A DNA stretch of 5,007 nucleotides from JAKAWQ01 sp035549615 (GTDB lineage: Bacteria; Pseudomonadota; Alphaproteobacteria; Acetobacterales; Acetobacteraceae): contig DASZQO010000319.1 in NCBI GenBank assembly GCA_035549615.1, positions 1 through 5,007 on the forward strand, written 5' to 3'. Of the stretch, positions 1-5,007 are shown piece by piece. Position 1 is the stretch's first letter, and each line of letters starts with the position of its first letter. A model generated the notes under the pieces. It did not search any database. It had not been told where the DNA came from and saw nothing but the letters and a program-made list of their open reading frames with translations. A program made the position numbers and the translations under genes.

Positions 1-295
1 ACACCACCGCCATCTGCAGCAGCACGCGGAAGGTGTCGCGGATGATGTTGGCGGTGAAACCGGCGAAGCTTTCGGCACAATCTCCGCCCTGAAGCACGAA
101 GGCCCGCCCCTCGGAAGCGAGCGCGAGCCCCGCCTTCAGCCGCCGTGCCTCGCCGGCGAAGACGAGCGGCGGAAACCGCCTGAGCCGCGCCTCGACCGCA
201 GCCAGCCTTTCCGCGTCCGGATAGACCGGCGCCTGACGAATCGGCCGCGTTCTCCAGCTATCGGGCGCCCAGTCGCGAAGAGGCACATCAGGCAT
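1..295 (-). CDS. Class II 3-deoxy-7-phosphoheptulonate (DAHP) synthase, N-terminal part
   Basis: This enzyme condenses phosphoenolpyruvate and erythrose 4-phosphate to DAHP, the first step of the shikimate pathway in the cytosol. Only residues 1-98 are in the window; the family is usually about 450-470 residues, so the rest lies beyond position 1. The visible sequence starts MPDVPLRDWAPDSW and carries the hallmarks of the plant/actinobacterial class II type: the W-x-P-x-SWR entry (residues 9-15), Q-x-P-x-Y (21-25), PPLVFAGE (42-49) and FVLQGGDCAESF (66-77). Cys73 in GGDCAE corresponds to the metal-binding cysteine of the family. The ATG at 295-293 is favoured because the family usually begins just before this W-P-SWR segment. 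Its Shine-Dalgarno AAGGA (311-307) is about 11 nt away and lies inside a hairpin. Glutathione reductase ends 120 bp upstream in the same direction, but a separate promoter is plausible. Family assignment is firm. No symbol is given because aroG, aroF and aroH are used inconsistently for class II enzymes. Confidence 0.93.
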   Translation of the reverse strand, partial: MPDVPLRDWAPDSWRTRPIRQAPVYPDAERLAAVEARLRRFPPLVFAGEARRLKAGLALASEGRAFVLQGGDCAESFAGFTANIIRDTFRVLLQMAVV

Positions 296-305
296 GACAG
301 AAAAA

Positions 306-322
306 GTCCTTCCCAAAAGGAC
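306..322 (-). promoter_or_regulatory. Hairpin followed by a T run in the DAHP synthase leader, containing its Shine-Dalgarno
   Basis: On the minus strand GTCCTT (322-317) pairs with AAGGAC (311-306) around a 5-nt TTGGG loop, and the 3' arm is followed directly by TTTTT (305-301). The stem contains the only Shine-Dalgarno candidate for the DAHP synthase ATG at 295. The shape could be a weak intrinsic terminator for the upstream operon, a ribosome-binding-site-sequestering helix, or both. The six-pair stem is short and only half G:C, so efficient termination is uncertain. The structure is seen in the sequence; the function is inferred. Confidence 0.45.
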
Positions 323-330
323 GGGTTCCA

Positions 331-368
331 GGGGCTCAGCCCCGGGCCGGGTGCAGGGGCGGCGCCCC
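331..368. repeat. Pair of GC-rich palindromes in the intergenic region
   Basis: Two short near-perfect hairpins lie 12 bp apart. The first is GGGGCTCAGCCCC at 331-343. The second is GGGGC at 356-360 with GCCCC at 364-368 around a 3-nt loop. Together with the CCCGGGCC between them they resemble the GC-rich palindromic intergenic repeats that I recall as common in high-GC alphaproteobacteria, though no second copy occurs in this window. They lie in the leader of the DAHP synthase transcript or at the 3' end of the glutathione reductase transcript, and may protect or terminate RNA. Confidence 0.45.
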
Positions 369-389
369 CGCGCTTCCCTTTCTACTTCT

Positions 390-418
390 ATTATCCACAA
401 AAATTGCCGTGCTGGCTA
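390..418 (-). promoter_or_regulatory. Candidate sigma70-type promoter for the DAHP synthase
   Basis: On the minus strand TAGCCA (418-413, four of six matches to TTGACA) and GATAAT (395-390, five of six matches to TATAAT) are separated by exactly 17 bp. The spacer and surroundings form a small A/T-rich island in otherwise GC-rich DNA. The -35 element overlaps the TAG stop of glutathione reductase (418-416). Initiation near 383-384 would give a leader of roughly 90 nt that includes both GC palindromes and the Shine-Dalgarno hairpin. This rests on consensus matching only. Confidence 0.4.
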
Positions 419-1783
419 TTCCGCCGCTTGCGGCAGCCCGACCGTGCGCGTTAGCGTGCGCAGCGTTACGAACTCCTCGGCCGAGGTCGGGTGGATGCCG
501 ATCGTCCGGTCGAAATCGGCCTTCGTCGCGCCGGCGGTCATGGCCACCGCGATGCCCTGCATGATCTCCGGCGCATCCTCGCCCAGCATGTGCGCGCCCA
601 GCACCCGCCCGCGCGGCGGCTCGACCACGAGCTTCATGACCGTCCGCCGCTTCCGGCCGGAAAGCGTATGGCGCATGGGCGTAAAGCGCGTGAGATAGAT
701 TTCCGCCGGGCCCCGCGCGGCGGCCTCGGCTTCGGTCAGCCCCACGGTCGCCAGCGGGGGGGAGGAGAAGACCGCCGTCGGAATCGAGGTAAAATTGTAC
801 TCGCGCGGCCTGGGGCCGAACAGCGCATCGGCCAGCGCGTGGCCCTCGGCGGTCGCGACCGGGGTCAGCTGGAACCGGCCGGTGACATCGCCAATCGCGT
901 AGATGTGAGGCTGGCTGGTCGCCCAGCCCGAATCGACGATGATCTCGCCGTTCGGGCCGGTGATGACATGCGCCGCCTCGAGCCCGAGCCCGGCGATGTT
1001 CGGCGCCCGGCCGGTGGCGAAGAAGACGAGATCGGCGGTGATCGCGCGCCCATCATCCAGATGAAGCGTGCGGGCATCGCCCGCGGCCTCGATCCGCGCC
1101 GGATGCGTGCCCGGGTGAAGCGCGATCCCATCGGCGGCCAGCGCCTCGGCGAGCGCCTCGCGAAGATCTGCGTCGAACCCGCGCAAGGGAACCGGCTGGC
1201 GATAGACGAGATGTGTCTCGGCGCCGAGGCCCGCGAAGATGCCGGCGAACTCGACCGCGATATAGCCCGAGCCGATGATCGCCACGCGCCGCGGCATCGC
1301 CGGCAGGTGGAAAACATCATCGGAGACGACGGCCAGCGCACGGCCCGGAATGGGCGGCACCACCGGGTGGCCGCCCGTCGCGATGACGATCCGTTCCGCC
1401 GTCACCCGCGCCTCGCCCACCATCAGCGTATGCGGATCGAGGAAGCGTGCGCGTGCTTCGAACACCCTCGCCCCCGCCGCCTCCAGCACCTGGCGATAGA
1501 GCCCGCTGAGACGCCTGACCTCCCGGTCCTTCGCCGCGATCAGCGCCGCCCAGTCATGCTCGGGCCGGCGGCCGTGCCAGCCGAAACCGCGCGCATCCTC
1601 CGCAAACGCTCCGTATTCGGACGCCTGCACCATGAGCTTCTTCGGCACGCAGCCGACATTGACGCAGGTTCCGCCCCAGAAGCGGGCCTCGGCGATGCCC
1701 ACGCGGGCGCCATGGCCGGCGGCGATCCGCCCGGTGCGCACCCCGGCGGAGCCGCCGCCGATCACGAAGAGGTCGAAATCCAT
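416..1783 (-). CDS. gor: Glutathione reductase (NADPH), 455 aa
   Basis: This cytosolic FAD enzyme reduces glutathione disulfide with NADPH and keeps the thiol pool reduced. The N-terminal FAD Rossmann motif is GGGSAG (residues 9-14). The redox-active disulfide is Cys40/Cys45 in CVNVGCVPKK. The second nucleotide-binding motif is GSGYIAVEF (171-179). It is followed by Arg195 and Arg201 in YRQPVPLR, matching the arginines that select NADPH in glutathione reductases and arguing against lipoamide dehydrogenase, which uses NADH. The second FAD contact is YAIGDV (295-300). The C-terminal catalytic pair is His431/Glu436 in HPTSAEE. Length is typical for the family (about 450). The ATG at 1783 has a GAGGG Shine-Dalgarno at 1795-1791, 7 nt away, inside the end of the amidase gene; only 3 bp (GCG) separate the amidase TGA from this ATG. 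Translational coupling is therefore likely. It is the last gene of the operon and ends in TAG. No catalytic residue appears to be missing. Confidence 0.96.
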   Translation of the reverse strand: MDFDLFVIGGGSAGVRTGRIAAGHGARVGIAEARFWGGTCVNVGCVPKKLMVQASEYGAFAEDARGFGWHGRRPEHDWAALIAAKDREVRRLSGLYRQVLEAAGARVFEARARFLDPHTLMVGEARVTAERIVIATGGHPVVPPIPGRALAVVSDDVFHLPAMPRRVAIIGSGYIAVEFAGIFAGLGAETHLVYRQPVPLRGFDADLREALAEALAADGIALHPGTHPARIEAAGDARTLHLDDGRAITADLVFFATGRAPNIAGLGLEAAHVITGPNGEIIVDSGWATSQPHIYAIGDVTGRFQLTPVATAEGHALADALFGPRPREYNFTSIPTAVFSSPPLATVGLTEAEAAARGPAEIYLTRFTPMRHTLSGRKRRTVMKLVVEPPRGRVLGAHMLGEDAPEIMQGIAVAMTAGATKADFDRTIGIHPTSAEEFVTLRTLTRTVGLPQAAE

Positions 1784-1786
1784 CGC

Positions 1787-3196
1787 TCAGCCCTCGCCCG
1801 AAATCGCCGGAAACGGGACGTCCTCCCATCCGCTCAGGCGCTCGATCGCGCGGCCGATCCGCAGCAGCATCGCCTCATCGAAAGGCCGGCCGACGAGCTG
1901 CACCGAAAGCGGCAAGCCGGCGGCGGCAAGCCCGACCGGCACGCTCATCGCCGGATGGCCGGTGAGGTTGAAGGCCCCCAGTTGCAGTGGGGAATAGGCG
2001 GCCCGCGGATCGGCCGGCTGGTCGAGCCGCGGCGCCGGGGCGAGCGAGCAGGCCGTCAGCAGCGCATCGTGCGAACCGAGCGCCCGGTTGATGTCATCGG
2101 CGAGCATCCGCCGCACGCGCCCGGCCTGCACCAGATCGGCGGACGTGATCGCCGCCCCCGGAATGAGCCGCTCGACCGTCTTCCGCCCGTAATCAAGGAG
2201 CCGGGTGCGAAAATCCGGCTCATGGATCGCAAACCCCTCGGCGAGCAAGATCACGCGGTTGGCCACCGCGAAGAGCGCCTGGTCCGGCAGCGTGATGTCC
2301 GCCACCTCGGCGCCCGCATCGCGCAGCAGGGAGAGGGTGCGATCGATCGCCGCCCCCGCCTCGTCGGTCAGCGCCGGCGCCGTCGCGAAGAAGGCCCGCG
2401 GAACGCCGATCCGAAGCCCGCGCACACCCGCCTCGAGCCCGGCGCGGTAATCCGGCACGGGCACATCGGCGCTGCCCGGATCCTCCGGATCGTGCCCGGC
2501 CATGAGCTGCATGGCGATCGCCGTGTCCTCGACCGAGCGGGCCAGCGGCCCGCAGTGATCGAGTGTGTAGGAAAGCGGGAAGACACCGCGCCGGCTCACC
2601 CGCCCATAGGTCGGCTTGAGCCCGACCGTGCCGCAATAGGCGGCCGGGCCGCGGATGGAGCCGCCGGTGTCCGAGCCGCTCGCCACCCGCACGATCCTGG
2701 CCGCGATCGCCGCGCCCGATCCGGAGGAGGAGCCGCCGGTGAAATGATCCGGGTTCCAGGGATTGCGGGCGGGTGGGAAAGGCAGATCGAAGCTCGGGCC
2801 GCCGATCGCGAACTCGTGCGTCGCGAGCTTGCCGAGCAGCACGCCGCCCGCGGCAGCGAAGCGCGCGGCGACAACACTGTCCGCTTTCGGAATATGGCCG
2901 AGCCTCAGCCGCGAATGGCAGGTCGTGGCGATGCCGGCGGTGTCGTAGATGTCCTTGAGCGCATAGGGGATGCCATGGAAAGGCCCGCGATCGGTCCCGG
3001 CGGAAAGCTCGGCATCGGCGCGTGCGGCATCCGCGAGCGCCCGTTCCTTCGTGACCAGGATGAAGGGATGGAGATGCGCGTTGCAGGCGGCGATGCGCGC
3101 GAGCGCGGCCTCGGCGAGCGCGGTCGCGGTGAGGGTGCCCGCGCGCAGACGCCGGCCGGCCTCGGCCACCGAGAGATCGTGAAGAGCCGCGCTCAC
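1787..3196 (-). CDS. Amidase signature family amidase (GatA/AtzE-like), 469 aa
   Basis: This is a hydrolase of the amidase signature superfamily, cytosolic, with no signal peptide or membrane segment. The full Ser-cisSer-Lys triad is visible: Lys81 in YALKD, cis-Ser156 in the GGSSSGSG loop (154-161) and nucleophile Ser180 in SDTGGSIR (175-182). The Ser156-Ser180 spacing of 24 matches that of fatty acid amide hydrolase. Other family blocks are GPFHGIPYALKD, PARNPWNP (142-149) and GTVGLKPTYGRVSRRG (189-204). The start is GTG at 3196, overlapping the upstream gene's stop as GTGA, with GGAG (3208-3205) 8 nt upstream. The true substrate cannot be read from sequence. A tRNA-dependent GatA role is less likely because no gatB is adjacent and the segment LATHEFAIGG resembles stand-alone or AtzE-type amidases, but the small partner upstream makes a two-subunit hydrolase plausible. 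Glutathione reductase follows after 3 bp. Confidence 0.93.
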   Translation of the reverse strand: MSAALHDLSVAEAGRRLRAGTLTATALAEAALARIAACNAHLHPFILVTKERALADAARADAELSAGTDRGPFHGIPYALKDIYDTAGIATTCHSRLRLGHIPKADSVVAARFAAAGGVLLGKLATHEFAIGGPSFDLPFPPARNPWNPDHFTGGSSSGSGAAIAARIVRVASGSDTGGSIRGPAAYCGTVGLKPTYGRVSRRGVFPLSYTLDHCGPLARSVEDTAIAMQLMAGHDPEDPGSADVPVPDYRAGLEAGVRGLRIGVPRAFFATAPALTDEAGAAIDRTLSLLRDAGAEVADITLPDQALFAVANRVILLAEGFAIHEPDFRTRLLDYGRKTVERLIPGAAITSADLVQAGRVRRMLADDINRALGSHDALLTACSLAPAPRLDQPADPRAAYSPLQLGAFNLTGHPAMSVPVGLAAAGLPLSVQLVGRPFDEAMLLRIGRAIERLSGWEDVPFPAISGEG

Positions 3197-3393
3197 CGTC
3201 CCCTCTCCACCCGATAGACCGCGGCCGGCTCAAGCGTGGGCGGAAGCGCTTCGTGCAGCCGCGCGATCTCGGTCCGGAGATCGGCGAAGGCGATCAGCAA
3301 TTCCGCTCGCCTCTCCTCCGGAATGGTGAGGCCCGCGCGCGCCATCAGCGCGTCGAACTCCCTCGCCAGGCGCGCCTCGTCGGCCTCCGCCAT
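3193..3393 (-). CDS. Small GatC/AtzG-like subunit (DUF4089-like), 66 aa
   Basis: This short, acidic, mostly helical protein begins MAEADEARLAREF. Its middle AGLTIPEERRAELLIAFADL and its C-terminal LEPAAVYRVERG follow the layout of GatC and AtzG-type small subunits: a helix opening with a G-L-x-[IL] turn, a second helix, then an E-P-A-x-V-[YF] tail that in known complexes wraps around the amidase subunit. The family call is from memory of pattern, not a search. Its TGA (3195-3193) overlaps the amidase GTG (3196-3194) by 4 bp, strong evidence that the two are co-translated and probably form a complex. The reading frame stays open far upstream, so the start rests on the Shine-Dalgarno: AAGGAGG (3407-3401) is 7 nt from the ATG at 3393 and 4 nt from an ATG at 3396, which would add one Met. 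Inferred role: stabilising or assembling the amidase. Confidence 0.75.
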   Translation of the reverse strand: MAEADEARLAREFDALMARAGLTIPEERRAELLIAFADLRTEIARLHEALPPTLEPAAVYRVERGR

Positions 3394-3400
3394 CATCCCT

Positions 3401-3407
3401 CCTCCTT
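3401..3407 (-). promoter_or_regulatory. Strong Shine-Dalgarno of the small-subunit gene
   Basis: AAGGAGG, a near-complete anti-16S match and the strongest ribosome binding site in the window, precedes the doubled ATG-ATG at 3396-3391. It is the main evidence that the 66-67 aa frame is a real gene and fixes its start, because the frame upstream is open without a stop for hundreds of bases. Confidence 0.75.
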
Positions 3408-3410
3408 TTC

Positions 3411-3455
3411 GGTTGCCGCGGCCGAGACTGGCGGGTTTTCCTCCGCCCGGCAACC
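3411..3455. repeat. Nested inverted repeat in the leader of the small-subunit operon
   Basis: Outer arms GGTTGCCG (3411-3418) and CGGCAACC (3448-3455) are perfect 8-bp complements. An inner pair, GGCGG (3430-3434) and CCGCC (3443-3447), encloses an 8-nt GTTTTCCT loop. As minus-strand RNA the outer 3' arm ends 3 nt before the AAGGAGG ribosome binding site, so the structure could affect translation of the small-subunit gene. It is equally possible that it is a DNA-binding site or chance pairing in GC-rich sequence. Confidence 0.35.
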
Positions 3456-3511
3456 GCGCGGCCGGCAGCGTTTGCTTTCCCGCGTGATTCACGTCTTCGG
3501 TCGAGTCCAGC

Positions 3512-3563
3512 CACGGCGAACGCGCCCAGGCACGGCGAACGCGCCCAAGCACGGCGAACGCGC
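3512..3563. repeat. Tandem 19-bp direct repeat, about 2.7 copies, in the divergent intergenic region
   Basis: The unit CACGGCGAACGCGCCCAGG occurs at 3512-3530, again at 3531-3549 with one change (CCAAG for CCAGG), and a third time as its first 14 bases at 3550-3563. The array ends 15 bp before the ATG at 3578. The 19-bp period is close to two helical turns, which would place repeated sites on nearly the same DNA face. It lies between two divergently transcribed units. An operator array for a regulator of the plus-strand gene is one reading; replication slippage with no function is the other. Confidence 0.8.
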
Positions 3564-3577
3564 TATGAGTGCTCCCG

Positions 3578-5007
3578 ATGTCCATCCGCAATCTCGACAA
3601 AGCGTTCCGTCCGGCCTCGATCGCCTTGATCGCCGCCTCCCTGGAGGAAGGCGGCATCGCCGCGAAAACGCTGGCCAACCTCACGGCCGCCGGCTTCCAG
3701 GGGGCCCTCTGGTGCGTCGCTCGTGAACCGGGCGCCTGCGGCTCCATACCCTGCGTCCCGGATATCGCGAGCCTGCCCCGGGGGCCCGATCTCGCGGTGA
3801 TCGCCGCACCGCCGGAGACGGTCCCCGCCCTCGTCGGCGCGCTCGGCGCGAGCGGCACGGGCGCGGCCCTCCTTCTCGGCACCGCTGCCGCGGCGGGCGC
3901 ACCGGGGCGGGCGCTCCGGAGCGCGATCCTGGCCGCCGCACGGCCCCACCTGGTCCGGGTGATCGGGCCGGCGAGCCTCGGCATCATCGTGCCCGGCCTT
4001 GGCCTCAACGCGAGCTTCGCCCATCTTGCTCCGGCGCGCGGCTCGCTCGCCCTCGTCAGCCAGTCGAGCGCGCTCGCCGCCGCCGCGATCGACTGGGCAA
4101 AGCCACGCCAGATCGGCTTTTCGCACGTCGTCACGCTCGGCGATGTCGCGGATGTCGATTTCGGCGACATGCTCGATTATCTGGCCAACGCGCCCGAGGC
4201 GCGGGCCATCCTGCTCTATGCCGACAGACTCCGGCAGGCGCGCAAATTCATGTCCGCAACCCGCGCCGCCGCGCGCGGCAAGCCGGTGGTCGTGGTCAAG
4301 GCGGGGCGCTTTGCCGCCGGTGAAGAGGAGGACGCGCCCGATGCCGTCTTCGATGCCGCCTTCCGCCGCGCCGGCGCGCTTCGCGTCCGCTCGATGCCGG
4401 AGCTGTTCGCCGCGGCCGAAACGCTGGCGCTCACCCGCGAACGGCGGGGCAACCGGCTTGCGATCCTCACCAACGGCACCGGCCCGGGGATTCTGGCGCG
4501 GGATGCGCTCCTGGAGGCGGGCGGCCGGCTCGCCGCCTTCAGCCCCGAGACGGCGGCACGGCTTGCCGCCCTTCGCGCGCCCTTCGAGCCGGATGCGGAC
4601 GGCCTTGCCAACCCGATCGATATCCCGAGCGGCAAAGACCCAAGGGCGAGCGCCGCCTCGCTCGCCGCCGTGCTCGCCGATCCGGGCGTGGATGCGGCGC
4701 TCGTCGTGCACAGTCCGAGCGCGCTCGAAACATCCGATGCGGCGGCCGAGGCGCTGATCGCCGCGCTTCCCTCCCCCGCCTCGCTCGCCGCGACCGGCCG
4801 CAACGTCTTCACCGCCTGGCTGGGAGAGGAAACCGCGGCTCCCGCCCGCCTCCGCTTCGCCGCGGCGCGCATCCCGAGCTACCCCTCGCTCGACGAAGCG
4901 GTGAGCGGCTTCATGCACCGCGTGCGCTACCACGCGAACCAGGACATGCTGATGGAGGTGCCGCCGGCCGAGCGCGACGACGCCAGGCCCGATCACAAGA
5001 CTGCCTC
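3578..5007 (+). CDS. NDP-forming acyl-CoA synthetase-like protein (Pat-type), N-terminal part, lacking the catalytic His loop
   Basis: Only residues 1-476 are present and the frame is still open at the window edge. The order matches NDP-forming acetyl-CoA synthetases and the N-terminal half of Pat-type acetyltransferases: CoA-binding domain (about 5-140, starting IRNLDKAFRPASIALIAAS), first ligase-CoA domain (about 150-290, with SQSSAL, FSHVVTLGDVADVDFGDMLDYL and KPVVVVKAGR), and second ligase-like domain (about 292-440, with LAILTNGTGPGILARDALL, NPIDIP and AWLGE). An ATP-grasp domain and perhaps a GNAT domain would follow outside the window. The SHTGALAG-type phosphohistidine loop expected after KAGR is absent; residues 249-254 read EEEDAP instead. 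The CoA-binding glycine motif is also altered. The start is ATG at 3578: an in-frame TGA at 3566-3568 leaves only GTG at 3569 as an alternative. No clear Shine-Dalgarno precedes it. Active synthetase function is doubtful; a regulatory role is inferred. Confidence 0.88.
   Translation, partial: MSIRNLDKAFRPASIALIAASLEEGGIAAKTLANLTAAGFQGALWCVAREPGACGSIPCVPDIASLPRGPDLAVIAAPPETVPALVGALGASGTGAALLLGTAAAAGAPGRALRSAILAAARPHLVRVIGPASLGIIVPGLGLNASFAHLAPARGSLALVSQSSALAAAAIDWAKPRQIGFSHVVTLGDVADVDFGDMLDYLANAPEARAILLYADRLRQARKFMSATRAAARGKPVVVVKAGRFAAGEEEDAPDAVFDAAFRRAGALRVRSMPELFAAAETLALTRERRGNRLAILTNGTGPGILARDALLEAGGRLAAFSPETAARLAALRAPFEPDADGLANPIDIPSGKDPRASAASLAAVLADPGVDAALVVHSPSALETSDAAAEALIAALPSPASLAATGRNVFTAWLGEETAAPARLRFAAARIPSYPSLDEAVSGFMHRVRYHANQDMLMEVPPAERDDARPDHKTA

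Noticed and set aside
391..399. The DnaA box as part of a replication origin
   Set aside because: No cluster of boxes, no DNA-unwinding region and no origin-linked genes (dnaA, dnaN, gidA, parAB, repABC) are in the window.
294..698. A plus-strand 134-codon frame over the intergenic region and the end of glutathione reductase
   Set aside because: It has no convincing ribosome binding site, starts within the DAHP synthase start codon region, and its Ser/Arg/Pro-rich translation resembles no protein family.
491..3217. A 908-codon open frame on the plus strand, antisense to both glutathione reductase and the amidase
   Set aside because: It lies in exact codon register opposite the two genes, which share the same phase. 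A stop here would need a TTA, CTA or TCA codon in the sense genes, and these are rare in such GC-rich DNA. The translation is Arg/Gly/Asp-rich with no recognisable motif, while both sense genes have complete catalytic motifs.
3565..3726. An ATG at 3565 as the start of a separate short plus-strand gene overlapping the synthetase-like gene
   Set aside because: It is in a different frame from the clear synthetase-like protein, gives an Arg/Gly-rich product with no motif, and has no Shine-Dalgarno.
3397..4170. An upstream extension of the small GatC-like gene to a much earlier in-frame start (325 aa in all)
   Set aside because: The extension crosses the tandem repeats and lies antisense to the synthetase-like gene. 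The strong AAGGAGG immediately before ATG 3396/3393 and the usual size of GatC/AtzG proteins support the short form.
3563..4996. A 477-codon minus-strand frame opposite the acyl-CoA synthetase-like gene
   Set aside because: Its composition is low-complexity Arg/Gly/Glu with no family motifs, and the opposite strand encodes a clear multi-domain protein over the same region. It is a GC-driven shadow frame.

Overview
The window is about 70% G+C and densely coding. It contains the starts or complete sequences of five protein genes and no RNA genes, insertion sequences or CRISPR arrays that I can see. The near absence of TTA, CTA and TCA codons, the class II DAHP synthase, the bacterial glutathione reductase and the style of the acyl-CoA synthetase-like protein all suggest a high-GC alphaproteobacterium. 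Acetobacteraceae/Rhodospirillales is my best guess; it rests on remembered protein style, not on a search.

Layout, left to right. Positions 1-295 (minus) hold the first 98 codons of a class II 3-deoxy-7-phosphoheptulonate synthase, which runs off the left edge. Positions 296-415 are a 120-bp regulatory intergenic stretch. It has a plausible sigma70-type promoter overlapping the upstream gene's stop codon, two GC-rich palindromes, and a hairpin that contains the synthase's Shine-Dalgarno sequence and is followed by a T run. Positions 416-3393 (minus) are a tight three-gene operon. Its transcription order is a 66-67 aa GatC/AtzG-like small subunit, an amidase-signature-family amidase, and glutathione reductase. 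The first two genes overlap by 4 bp (GTGA) and the last two are separated by 3 bp. Positions 3394-3577 are a divergent intergenic region with a 19-bp unit repeated in tandem and a nested inverted repeat. Positions 3578-5007 (plus) are the N-terminal 476 codons of an NDP-forming acyl-CoA synthetase-like (Pat-type) protein, which runs off the right edge.

How the genes relate. The small subunit and the amidase probably form a heteromeric amidohydrolase analogous to GatC-GatA or AtzG-AtzE. Glutathione reductase is translated downstream of them, probably with coupling. The DAHP synthase, the first step of aromatic amino acid synthesis, seems to have its own promoter and a structured leader. The divergent acyl-CoA synthetase-like gene is the most unusual item. 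Its scaffold is clearly that of the family, but the phosphohistidine loop is replaced by a short acidic stretch and the CoA-binding glycine-rich motif is eroded. It is probably not a working synthetase and may be a regulatory or sensor paralogue, like the N-terminal domain of Pat acetyltransferases. I found no strong case for a wholly new multi-gene system; the candidates worth checking are this degenerate enzyme, the small-subunit/amidase pair and the two structured intergenic regions.
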